Position numbers and translations under genes: made by a program. From contig CM043967.1 in the NCBI GenBank assembly GCA_014529385.2, positions 439,001 to 503,000 of the forward strand: 64,000 nucleotides of DNA, given 5' to 3'. The notes beneath the pieces were generated by a model, which did no database searches, had not been told where the DNA came from, and saw nothing but the letters and a program-made list of their open reading frames with translations. The DNA is from Adiantum capillus-veneris (taxonomy: Eukaryota; Streptophyta; Polypodiopsida; Polypodiales; Pteridaceae). Below are positions 53,620-64,000 of the stretch, piece after piece. The stretch's first letter is position 1. Each line of letters opens with the position of its first letter.

Positions 53620-54344
53620 TCAAGCACTCATCATTGGTCTTAAAGGCATTTTGTCTCTTTTAACTGGCACCTTAGTGCGTTGACATTCATCACATCTTTT
53701 CACGAATTCTGTTGCATCTTGAATCATGGTCGGCCACCATATACCTGCAACCATAATGATTTTTACGGTTCTCTCTGCTGAAAAATGACATCCTGCTATG
53801 CCTGCATGAGCCTGTTCCAATAATGGAAAGTAGTCACTTTCATGAGGAACTAACCTCAGCTGGTCATCAGTTCCTCTTTTATACAATTGGTCACTAATGA
53901 GGGTATACCTATTCGCTTTGATTTGTAAAGCCTTTTGTCTGGCTTTAGACCAATCTCCTGGCAACTCCTTATTAGTCAAATATTCCACAATAGCATGACT
54001 CCATGCGGGTGCTACTGTCACTTGGTATAATGTAGCATAATCCACAGTGGTATTGGATGTGCAAAAGTTGCATTTCTTGATGTAATTAGCTACATCGCCT
54101 GCCATTCCTGGCCAATACACTCCAAGTCTTCTTAATTGTTCATTTGATTTCCTCGATGGAATCCCTCTGTTTGTGTATGGGCTTCCTCTAGATACGTTTT
54201 GTACCCCTCTGGGCCTATACACAACCTTAGAATCCCATCGTGTCCATGATGGTACATTCTTCCTACAAGCACTGTGTAATTTCGTGCTTGTCTAATGTCT
54301 TCCACCGTGTGTTTGTCGTCAAGATTCATTCCATATGTCAGCAA
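53620..54344 (-). pseudogene. Element A integrase zinc finger and upstream linker
   Basis: Contains HAGIAGCHFSAERT and CDECQRTK, the HHCC finger, with WWPTMIQDATEFVKRC between. A second similar YWPGM ... CNFC segment lies upstream near 54110-54060. A frameshift near 54220 joins the part 54344-54132 to the rest. Confidence 0.85.
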
Positions 54345-54356
54345 TGGAATAATTTG

Positions 54357-54947
54357 CTATGACCATTTCGGTACCATCTCTATATTAAACAGGTATGCGT
54401 CTGGGAGATCATCATCTACCCTAGTAGCTTTTTCGCCATGTAGTAATCGAGAAAGGTGGTCTGCTCTTTGATGATTTTTTCCTTTCTTAACTACTACAGT
54501 AAAATCAAACTCCAGCAACACAATGAACCATCTTACAATTCGTCCCGTGTTACAAGGTTTGTTTACTAAGTACAAGAGCGCCTGATGATCCACAAAAAAT
54601 GTGAATTTGTTCGCAAGTAAGTAATGCCGAAATTTCTTTACCGCATATATCATACCCAATCCTTCTCTTTCAATGGTGGTATAATTCTTTTCTGCAGTGT
54701 TGAGTTGTCTACTACCATAACTGATCGAAAAATCTGTATTACCCTCCCCTGGTTGTGCTAATATACAGCCTGTTGCAAATGCCAAAGCATCTACATGTAC
54801 ATGGAAGATCCGTGACCAATCTGGTGCTTTTAGAATTGGTGCAGATACCAATGCATCTTTTAGTTTCTGGAACGACTCCTCACATTCATTGGTCCAAATG
54901 AAGAGTGTGATTAGACTATACAAGGGTTTTGCTATTACAGCGTACAT
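54357..54947 (-). pseudogene. Element A RNase H
   Basis: A tether (FIWTNECEESFQKLKDAL) followed by RIFHVHVDALAFATG, then YTTIEREGLGMIYAVKKF, FFVDHQALLYLV and NHQRADHLSRL: Ty3/gypsy RNase H with its Asp, Glu, Asp, Asp series. A frameshift and one stop separate it from RT. Confidence 0.88.
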
Positions 54948-57589
54948 GTTGATAAAACGTCAGTAGTATCCACAATGTCCCATAATGATTGTACCTCTTG
55001 TACCGTGTTTGGTCTTGGCAATTCTATGATCACCTTTACCTTGTCTTCATCAGTGGTAATTCCATTAGCCGATACTATGTGGCCGAAAATTTTACCTTGT
55101 CGGACCATGAATACACATTTTTCTGGGTTGAGGCAAATCCTATACGTTCTGCATTTTTCGAATACCTTTTTAAGATGATCTATATGGTCTTCTCTCAATA
55201 GAGAATAGACACACACGTCATCCATGTAAATATCCAAGAATATTCGCAAGTATTCTTTGAAAGCATGTGTCATTAATCTCTGAAATGTGGCTGGAGCATT
55301 GGTCAAGCCAAATGGCATTACCCTAAACGCATATATGCCCCATTCTGTTGCAAACGCTGTTTTGTATTGATCTTCTAGTTTGATCCCCAATTGGTTATAA
55401 CCAGAGAATCCATCCATAAAGCTATAGGCTTTCTTGCTTGCTACTCGTTCCAGGACGTGTTCAGTGATATGAAGAGGATAGTTGTCCCTTATTGTTGCTG
55501 CGTTTACCTTCTTGAGATTCACACACTCTCGTAATTCCCCGTTTTTCTTGGGTACCACCACTATCGGTGACACCCAGTCCGTGTGCTCTATCTCATAAAT
55601 AAATTCAGCCTCCATAAGTTTGTCTATCTCTTCCTTTATCCTTTTGGCGAATGTCTCATTATACGTGTATGGACATTGTTTGCTTGGCTTTGCATCAGAC
55701 CTTAGAGGGATTGAATGTTCACAAATGTTAGGATCCACCCCCTTCAAATCTTTGTACGACCATGCAAATACATCACGAAATTCCTTAAGTGTTTTGATCA
55801 GTAAGTCCTCTTCTTCCCGGCTTAGATCTGTGGCAATGTAAGCACGTTGAGGACTTTGTCCTGGCTCTACCAAGTCTATTTTCTTGGTGTTCTTTGGCCC
55901 ATCGTAGGACTCGTTTGATTTAGGCTCTCTCATTGGTTGCTGAACCACCAATCTTCTTTCCTGAATGGTGTACTTACAATAGTGAGGGGGTACATCTATC
56001 TTTTTACTCTCATCACTAGCGTTCGTTCCATCTCTACTTTCCATTTCGGTTGTCCATACATTTTTAATTTTTTGTTTCAAATCATTGTATCTCGTTTTCC
56101 GTTCAATTTTCATCATAATTGGATCACCAGAGACATCCAGTTTTTCTGTTGCAACTCTTTTTTTTGCTTTGCTGGTTTTCTTAGGTTTCAACAGTCTGGA
56201 CTTAAATCCTGAGTCTTTAGCAATCTTAAGAAATCTTCCTGACACTTTATCCTTAGCACAATCAACAGCATGAATGTTCATAAGGAAATGTGTCTTGCCC
56301 CTGAACTCCGGCATAGGTCTCCGCCTAGTTGGTAGATTGTTATGGTGTCGTTTACTCTTGTATCTTTTTTGGCGTCTCTCACTTTGGTTTGGGAAATTGT
56401 AGAAGACGTCATTGTCTTGTTCTTGATGGTAGTCTCCCTCCGTATTTTTTGACTTCTCGTCATCCGCATTATCCTTGTTTTCACATTGATCAGAAGAATC
56501 ATAAAATTCTTCTCCCTCCTGCTTGATTTCTTTAGTGGGGATGTTCACATAACCCACTATTTTAATCTCAAGTTTCGTTTCTGTTTTATTGATCCTCATA
56601 TTCTCAATATCTCCATCGTTCTCGTCTTCCTCCACAATTTTGCTCAACATGTAGTATGATATGATATCGTAGCCATTATCGTCACAAAATTTGGTGGGAG
56701 TGACTTCATTGACGCATACATCCAATGTAGCCAAAATTTGAGACCATTCTAGGGGTTCGAGCTTCTCTTCAGGAAAGGGTTCTCGTATATAGGCATCGTC
56801 TTCCAAGACCCTCTCTAGTGTCCTTTCATTGTGGTCAAATTCACTACATTGAGATGCTCCGCACATCCATATCTCCTTTTTCTTACAGAGCCACGCTGGG
56901 ACTTCTGATCCACTAATGGTGGCTGAGTCGAATTCTTCCACAGGTGTTCTCATGACATCATGGTAGCTATGATTTTTCATGTTTACACGTGTAGTAGTTT
57001 CAGCATGTCTTAGATACAAATAATCATACCCCCAGTCCTGCACCATCTTGAGTTGCCTTATGAACGGCCTACCAAGGATAATTTCATAGTTGTTCTTCTT
57101 GCCGAAATCTACTATGGAAAAGGTATGTTCGTACTCTATGCCACATGAAGATACCACAATTGCCTCAAGCAATCCTATAGGCCTTTCTATGTGCCCATCC
57201 GCCAGTTGCAGTTTCATTCTAGTTGTTCGTATTGCTGGTTTTTCCCATTTTTCCCATAGCATTTTGGTCGCAATGGCAATTCCCGCTCCGCTATCAAGTA
57301 TGGCCTTAGTCTCTATGCCATTATACTCAACTGGTAGGGTTGTGTTGCCGTCTTCACCTTCAAAATACTCTCGGACCTTGTTGAGTGGCACTGGTCTAGT
57401 GTTGACTTTCTTCAGTTTTGTGTCATTAAGCTCGGTTTCGAAGAACTTAAGAGGTGTCCTTATACTAAATTTTTCAAGACATTTGCCCACTTCCGTCCAC
57501 ATGCTTGGCCTAATTTTTAGCAATTCTACCAATGTGATTGTACACTTGACCGGAGTGGTCAACAAGTCTGTCAAGATTTTAGTGTCCAA
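54935..57589 (-). pseudogene. Element A protease and reverse transcriptase (884-residue frame)
   Basis: Protease at about residues 95-190: AILDSGAGIAIATKMLW and IILGRPFIRQLKMVQDWG. A long charged linker follows (residues about 220-570). RT then has VVVPKKNGELRECVNLKK, FMDGFSGYNQLGIKL, VMPFGLTNAPATFQRLM and IYMDDVCVYS (intact YMDD), then KCVFMVRQGKIFGHIVS. The frame is lost near 54985 by a one-base change. The start Met is not the true start; the frame runs on from gag through stops. Confidence 0.92.
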
Positions 57590-57625
57590 TTGATTTGACC
57601 TGCCTATTCTTTGAGAAGGTACTCT

Positions 57626-58345
57626 TCAAATTTCTGACCTTGCCTTATAGTCCCCCATGTATGGTGGCAAAGTTCTGAGTGATGCTGGTCTGCTATCTTT
57701 GGATGCAACTGAACCATTATCCCCCTGAAATGATTTAACGTCTAAATCCCATGGAGGCCTATTCAAGTTCAACTCCGAGAAAGGCGCTGACTCGACTTTT
57801 TTTTTCTCATATTTTTCTTGAGCTTTTCTCACCGTTTCCCATAGCTCTTCAGGCCAATTTTCTTCCACAATAGGGGCATATGGTGGAAAATATTTCAGTG
57901 ATTCATCAGTTCTATTAGGAACGATTCTTGCGTCCTCTACATCAGGCAAGGATTCAACGTTTTCTATCTTGTCAGGTACGTGTTTCATTGTTTGGTGGTT
58001 TGATTACTCTATCTCCCACTTCCCTAGGTGGAGGCTCCAGTAAAGCTTGTGCTGTTTGCACATCTCTAGTCTCTGTTTTTCTATCTCTGGATATGGATAT
58101 GTCATCCACCTTTGCTCTAGAGTCTGTTTGCTCTTCAATCTTGCTTCATATGCTTGCAAGATTGCATCTAAGGGTTCATTGACCTTATCTACCAATACCG
58201 ACCCTCCTGAGCTTACGCTTCTTGGTCCCTCCGTTGATTTTAGAGAGTTGGACTCTCTTTGCTGTTTAAGTTGCTCTCGAGCTATTGTTAGCTCAGCTTC
58301 TACATCTTTCTGTTTTCGCTCACATCTAGCTTTCATTTTTGCTCT
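57626..58345 (-). pseudogene. Element A gag-protease linker
   Basis: Two pieces (58336-58004 and 57988-57626) in the gag-pol phase, split by stops. Charged helical segments (KQKDVEAELTIAREQLKQQRE) and an acidic/Pro-rich part. No domain is recognised. Confidence 0.6.
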
Positions 58346-60649
58346 TCATTCTTTCCAAGGATTATCACGACTGACGCTAGACTTGTTAGTCTTGATTTCT
58401 TCTTGATTTTCATCGTTACTCTTGGCTTGATTGTCATTTTTCCTTGCTTGGGCTCTCGTCAAGACCTTAACAAGAATCGGAGTTTCGTTTTCTAACCCTC
58501 CACTCGAAGGCAGTGCTCCCAGCATATTCAAGGTAGTTTTTTCTCCTTTGCTCGGATTTTTTGGGCAATCAGGGATCAAGTGAGTAATTCCACACTCGGT
58601 GCAATATACGTTGACCCTAACGATTTCATCATGAGGACAGTCCCTTAGCTAATGGTCTCCACCACACTTGTAGCATGGTCCCTTAGACTGTTGAGGTGCT
58701 CCTTGAGATCCTCTTTGTTGGTGTGCAAACCTCTGCCCGCTCATGCCTCCGTTGGCTATGAACAACAGTGTTCTTTCATCCAAGCTATATCTTCCTTCTC
58801 CCACTGCCTGTGCAGCAGTTGGTGGTCCTGTATTTCCCATCATGTTCCATGGTTCTGGTGTAGAGGGTTCTTCCGGTGGATAATAGACAGAGTTTGCCGC
58901 ATATCCATTGGGCTCGTCGTAGTATGCATGTATAGGTACCAAAGCCTTCTCATCCAACTCAGTTACTGTGGGTGTGTATCTTATGCCGACTAGTCGTAAT
59001 CCTGGTAGGGGTGGTTGTTGTCCCAACACTGGTTGTGGTCTTTCTACACCTATAGGTCCTGGTAGGTTGCCTGTCTGATATCTAGGCATCGGTGGGACTT
59101 GAGGGGATGTTGCCTGAGCTTGCAGAGCATATGGTCGTTCTCTCACATATCCCTTGTTATAATAACACTCATTCGTCCCATGGTTTGTCCATTTTTGTTC
59201 AATCACACACCATTTTGGTTGTTTAGCTTGTGGTTTGGAATACAAGTTAATCTTTTTAAGAACTTCCTCTACAAGCTGCTCTTGGCTCACGGCTACTTCT
59301 CCTTTGGGTGTTGTCTTAGCAGACTTGCTTCCGCTTTGTTGCGAGGAGGAATCATCGTCAAGATCCTTGAACTCACCCTCTTTGTAGACCGCACAATTGT
59401 CCACAAGGTATAGAGCCTCCTTGGTTAACTCATTCAACGTCGTGCTCCTTTTCATATGTAAGTCCTTCTGGAGATCTGCATTCCTTAGTCCTTGAATAAA
59501 TATAAGCATAAGTCTGGATCGAGTTGGCAGTTCTTCCACGGGGCAGAACTTAACATATCTTTTTAATCGGAGGGTTGCCTTTCGCACCGACTCTCCACCT
59601 TTCTGTTTGAATTTATGGATTTGTGAGACTGTATTATGAGCTATTCCCCTTTGTGAGAATTCCTCGATAAACTCGTCAAACACTTCCTCCATAGACTCAA
59701 AGTCTCTTCGCTCCACTGAGTCAAAGCATGTAGCAGCATCATCCTCTAAGGTTAAACCAAATCCTGCAAATTGGGTAGGAAAGTCTAACACCTCTTCAGC
59801 TCTAATTACACGCACAAAGGCTGCTACATGATCTCTCGGATCCCTGCTTCCCGTATATTTCTTGTTTAACCATTTTTGCACTTGAGAAGGTCTAATTCTA
59901 CGATGGTCTACAAATCTCATCATGGGATCTCCCCGACCTAGTCGATATACCTCCTCTAGTCTTCTGTAGTGGCCAAGTTCCTCTCCCAATGGTGCTTCTA
60001 AGCCATAATTTCTAACAGCTCTCACAAGAGATGGTTCATCTCTCCCAACTCGTTCTAGGGGTGGTCTTCCAGGCTCAGTTGACCCCTAAGTCTTTGGATT
60101 ACTCTCTCCTTGATACTGTGCATAGAGTGATGGTTCTTGTAAAAACCTTAGCCCTCATGCAGTTTGATAACCCTCTCGAGTTCGGTCTTGTTCTAATGTA
60201 GCACTATGTCGAAGCCATGCCTACAATGATGGTTGAGTAGCTGGTTGGTCCTGGTAGTTGAACGTTGGTTGTCGGGTAGAATGTGAGGTAGCATCATACT
60301 CTTTTGAAAAGGGATTTGTCGACTTGCTAGGGGTGTAGTTGGCTCTTGGTACTTTGTCGGGGCCATAGGTTGATGCTCCCGGAACTGTTGCCTTTTCAAC
60401 CTCTTCTGGGAGAATACATTTGTATTCTCGCCTGTACCTGTCAACAAAAACAATATCCTTCCCCATAGCAGTTTCATAAGAGAATAAGTAAAGAACCTTG
60501 TGTTTGCTTAATTCTTTTGAGTAGGGTTCCTTGCATCGAAAGTAAGAGACTATTCCCTTGCTTTCGTGCTTGTAAATCCCCACATTCTCATTATAGGTTG
60601 GGACCCTGGTTGTTTTCTTATCATACATAAACAGCGCTCTAGGTCGATC
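58346..60649 (-). pseudogene. Element A gag with two CCHC knuckles, interrupted
   Basis: One phase from 60649 to 58346 with stops near 60218, 60140, 60090 and 58651. The capsid part (60025 to about 59300) has WLNKKYTGSRDPRDHVAAF and FKQKGGESVRKATLRLKRY, a retrotransposon gag signature. Two CX2CX3HX4C knuckles follow: CYKCGGDH-x-LRDC, where x is the TAG at 58651-58649 and is probably a changed Trp codon, and CTECGITHLIPDC. The N-terminus is cut at 60649 by element C. Confidence 0.82.
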
Positions 60650-61137
60650 TGTTATAGAATTGATATTTTATTATCTATTGCAGCTGACAGGTGGCAAAAG
60701 CATCACCAGATAATGGATTATGCAGAAGGATGTTACATTTTATGTTTATTTGATTATTCAAGTGCTCTTTATGAGCTTTGGCCAATTATGTCCGGCCGGC
60801 CAGTTTGTACTCATTTTTGGGCATTCAAGAAATCTATAAATAAATACGTGCAAGAGGAAAATGCTCACTCTTGCACGGGGGGAGATTGCACCCAGTGTCC
60901 GTCTCATTCTTCTTCCTCTCTTCTCTCCTCTCTCGCCGTGCCAGGCGTAGCACTCCGCTCTAGGAGGTGCGTCTGCGCATGTTCTCTTCCTCTCTCTCGC
61001 TTGTTGTCTCTCTCTGTTCGCGTACATCGTTGATTATGTGCTAGTGGGTGCGTCAGGTATGCAGATTCGTGTATTTCGTTGTATATAGCATAGTATTTGT
61101 ATATTTTGCAGGGGCGCCACGACCTCCGACTGTAGCA
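60650..61137 (+). repeat. Element C 5' LTR (488 bp)
   Basis: Starts TGTTATAG at the point where A's gag frame breaks and ends CTGTAGCA one base before the primer site. TATAAATA at 60835-60842 is a likely promoter. Confidence 0.75.
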
Positions 61138-61138
61138 G

Positions 61139-61150
61139 TGGTATCAGAGC
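61139..61150 (+). promoter_or_regulatory. Element C primer-binding site, initiator tRNA-Met
   Basis: TGGTATCAGAGC is the classic site complementary to the 3' end of plant initiator tRNA-Met, used by most copia and many gypsy elements. Confidence 0.9.
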
Positions 61151-62228
61151 AAAAGGAAACGCTCCTCTCAACGCACACGTGATGGATAAACATATATACA
61201 AAGATAAGTGCAAGTTATGACCTGAATTTGCATAATTTTTCTTGAGAAGTTCTTTCATGTTTTGCTTAATTACCCATCATATTTACTAATTATGCCTTAA
61301 TTGTACATCTTGCCGCAAAATAATATAGACGTAAGATCAGTAGGTCAAATATGTGCATGTAATAAAAACTGCTTGGGTTGTTTAGAGATCTTGCATGTTA
61401 GTCTTAGAAGCGCATTCCATGCTAATAGTGTTATCAAGAAGCTACTTATCGTAAGCTAGATTGTAGCAAGTGAGGCGAGTTTTACCAAGACCAAGATGGA
61501 TTAGAGAGAATCAGTAGGGTTAGTAGTAAAATACTCGTTGTTGATAATGGGAAACCCCCCCAACGCATACAAATTGAATCATTCAAATTACGTTACGTAA
61601 TTTATATATATATATATATAACCCATATGACTGGAGCTTGTCATCATCATCAGGGGCGCCATCAATCCAAGTCGTCACCTCTGCTCCTCCGTGGTGCTTC
61701 CTATAGAAGTATCAGGAAAACCTTTATCAACAGGCGGGTAGCTCGAGAAATGCGCATGCTTGCACCTGGAAAATCCACCTTGTCTCCCCTTGTGCTGTCT
61801 CCGGCTCTACATACGATAAACTCTGCCTTGACCCAGCGGTAGGATCGTTTCGCTGCAGGGGTTGGCAACTGCACGACTGCCCAACAGTAGCCGACAACGA
61901 CTAAGAACCTCGACCGTTCACTCACAGTTCTTGAATGAACGGTAGCACAGGAGTATCAGTTTCATATTTCGATTTCACTTACCGGCAGTTGGTTATGCTG
62001 CACTGCATGCACAACCAATCTCTGCAACTTTCTGCATGTCAAGGCCGACTGCAACCGTCAAAAGCTGTGGACACGAGCGCATGCAGGAATTTTATTTTTG
62101 CCTTCCATCTCTCTTTCTCTCGCAGTTTCCAGCCGGCCTCTCTCCACGCCATGCAGCTGGTTGAACTCCCCCATCTCCCTCTTTTTCTCTGGTCCACTGT
62201 CGGCCACGCGCTCTCTCTCAATCTCTCA

Positions 62229-62279
<51 letters not shown>

Positions 62280-64000
62280 CCTCGCGACTTTCCCCATGCA
62301 GCCACCCTACCCTCCTTTTTACCCACAAAACAAACGCTCTCTATCTCTTCCTACCCCCACTGCAGTGTTCGACCAAGCCAGGCCTACGCAGTTCACGAGC
62401 CGCCCAATTTTGGGGTGCTTCTTCCTTTCCGCATGCAGGCCACAACTGCACCAATCTCCTTCTCTCCCCCTCTCCAGTTGTGCACATGGAGCAACAAAGG
62501 CTCCACGGACAGTAAACAGTAACGCTAACCACAAAATTTCACTTTCTTTAGCTCTCTCTCTTGCTACGCCGCCATGCAACTAGATATTAACCACCCACCA
62601 CTAGCAGTCTTCTGTCGACTTTTAACTGCAATCACAAAATTCTATTTAACCCTTCTCCCTTCTATAACTAGCTTCATGTCGTTCAATTATTATACTATCA
62701 AGCATGCAACTCTCTCTCTTTCTCTGCCCCTCGTTACAGCAGTACACTGGCACACTAGTTCTCTGCATGCGATCATTGGACACCTACCGAAGACACACCC
62801 AATTTCCATATAGAGGCGCTCCCACTCATCCTCTCTCACAACTTTCTCATAGTCGACCTGAGTCATCCCGCCCTCCCTCTATCTCTTGCATGGCACCGGG
62901 CAGTAGCTACTGGAAGAGGAGGCCACTGAGTCCTGCTGGCTGTTGATTGACGGCGATGTGCCCATCTCTCGATCTTCACCTACTGAAATGGAGGAGCCTG
63001 CTTCTTCAGTACCGGCTTCCCCTGTCTCCAACAAAACAAGCTATCATGAAGAACCTTCTATGCTCATCAACCCTTTTGCCCACCTCCCAGCTACCCTCTA
63101 TATCGACCACATATAGCTGTGTCACTTCCCGATATCGAGACAGTGCCTGGTTCCCTCCTACCCTTTGGATGTTGGCTTCATTTGGATGCTGCTATTTCTA
63201 GCTTGCAGTGGATGCAGTATGAGCGCCATGTCCATCACTGTTTAATGGAGCAGTGGAGTCCACACTTGCTTTGAAAGAACCGCCTACCCTTACCTAGGGA
63301 CCTTCAAGTTTGGCCGGACACTAAAGGTCCTTCAACAGCCCTCGATACATGTTGTTTTGGAGATTGCCAAAAAAAAAAAAAAAAAGAGGGAGCGTCTACA
63401 TTTAGTGTCACGTTGGATTGTGGACGTATTGAACAGCCAGTACCTAGACAACAAGCAATGAAGCAGTCGATGAAGCGCACATGTATGATGTGGAGCCTAG
63501 AAGCCCCGTTAGTGCTGCCACCTCAGCTTACTGACTTTCTGCATCTTTGCAACATATGAAGTCACTACAGACACGACCTGCGAATCATTACCTACCCCAA
63601 AGTAGAAGCCAAGTGTAGATGCAACATCACAATAGCCAAAGATTCTTAAGATGCCACATTACAAGAAGTCGTACATTGACAAAGCTCTATAGAGACCTCG
63701 GCAATACCTTCTCAGACAACACCTTGACGATGAGGATGATGATTACCTTTTACCTCATTTTATTTTATCCCGACATTGTATGACTATCTGTAAATGCCTG
63801 TAGCAATTAGAGGCCTCTAGGAAAGAGCAATTCAGATCCAATGAATTTTGGCATTGTTTTTTTTATTTGTTCGATCAATCTCCGATTTGTAGCCTGGCTT
63901 TTACATGATATACAAGATGTACGCTTGTGATATCATGACTTTACACTAGTCCATGCCCTTTACCCCCACAGTGTACAATATCAAGACGACTTCTCCAATT
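61151..64000 (+). other. Element C interior or flank, non-coding
   Basis: Contains (TA)n near 61604-61620, (CT)n at about 62229-62278 and an A run at about 63369-63386 followed by GAGGGAG, which is PPT-like but not followed by a copy of the LTR. No protein family is recognised on either strand. Confidence 0.5.

Larger units (their letters stand above)
50646..60649 (-). mobile_element. A: Athila-like Ty3/gypsy element with extra 3' ORF
   Basis: Minus-strand order: gag (from 60649, cut by element C), linker, protease, RT, RNase H, integrase zinc finger, core and C-terminal domain, then a second protease-like ORF, polypurine tract and LTR. The DGFSGYNQ box in RT and a single RNase H fit the Athila side of the Athila/Tat group. 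Gag through RT is one reading frame broken by about seven stops; two frameshifts (near 54980 and 54220) divide the rest. The 5' LTR is not in the window. Confidence 0.85.
60650..64000 (+). mobile_element. C: plus-strand LTR element, 5' part, no coding content seen
   Basis: An LTR and initiator-Met primer site at 60650-61150 are followed by about 2.8 kb without a convincing frame. Short ORFs near 61935-62583 are driven by a (CT)n tract. A 3' LTR is not within the window. It is inserted in element A's gag, so it is younger than A. It may be a LARD-type derivative of a copia element; its end is unknown. Confidence 0.6.

Noticed and set aside
61935-62583. Two overlapping plus-strand frames of 195 and 161 residues
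   Set aside because: Length depends on a (CT)n tract, composition is Ser/Leu-rich, and no domain or conserved motif is present.
63361-63395. 3' polypurine tract and end of element C
   Set aside because: The A run and GAGGGAG look PPT-like, but the following sequence does not match the start of the C LTR.

Overview
The window looks like a repeat-dominated stretch of a land-plant nuclear genome. The evidence is several Ty3/gypsy LTR retrotransposons of Athila/Tat type, a Mutator-like transposase remnant, a piece of a plastid-type malonyl-CoA:ACP transacylase, a 224-bp satellite, long microsatellites and decayed reading frames. I see no intact host gene, rRNA, tRNA or CRISPR. The lineage cannot be fixed from sequence alone; a large-genome fern, lycophyte or similar plant is only a guess.

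Layout. 1-714: 3' part of a P-family LTR. 715-1373: satellite. 1374-3427: 5' part of minus-strand element P3 (LTR, primer site, leader). 3560-4866: dead Mutator-like transposase. 4866-12154: minus-strand Tat-like element E1 with gag, protease, RT, two RNase H regions and a broken integrase. 12155-13797: unique DNA with a transacylase fragment. 13798-19836: non-autonomous minus-strand element E2 with a perfect 5-bp target duplication. 19842-about 23000: unique AT-rich DNA with small hairpins. About 23083-28611: plus-strand element P1. 28612-44260: one satellite array split by the 8.3-kb gag-only element E4 (29679-38021). 44261-50645: minus-strand element P2. 50646-60649: large minus-strand Athila-like element A with gag, PR, RT, RH, IN and a second protease-like ORF. 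60650-64000: start of a plus-strand element C (initiator-Met primer site) inserted into A's gag.

The most unusual content is the P family. P1 and P2 carry three overlapping ORFs of no recognised family, with no protease, RT, RNase H or integrase. Leaders of P1, P2 and P3 carry palindromes at about 278-288 bp spacing. The palindrome sequence differs completely between the three copies, but spacing and symmetry are kept. In P1 four sites lie at 285, 286 and 285 bp. P1, P2 and element A share nearly the same polypurine tract, which suggests, but does not prove, that P elements are mobilised by an A-like element.

A second theme is a retropepsin-like domain followed by repeated V-W or W-V/I-P-K boxes. 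It lies after integrase in A, and it is the main coding content of the small element E2. A third is the link between the satellite and P elements: at both loci the satellite starts exactly at a P LTR end and ends at a P element of opposite orientation.
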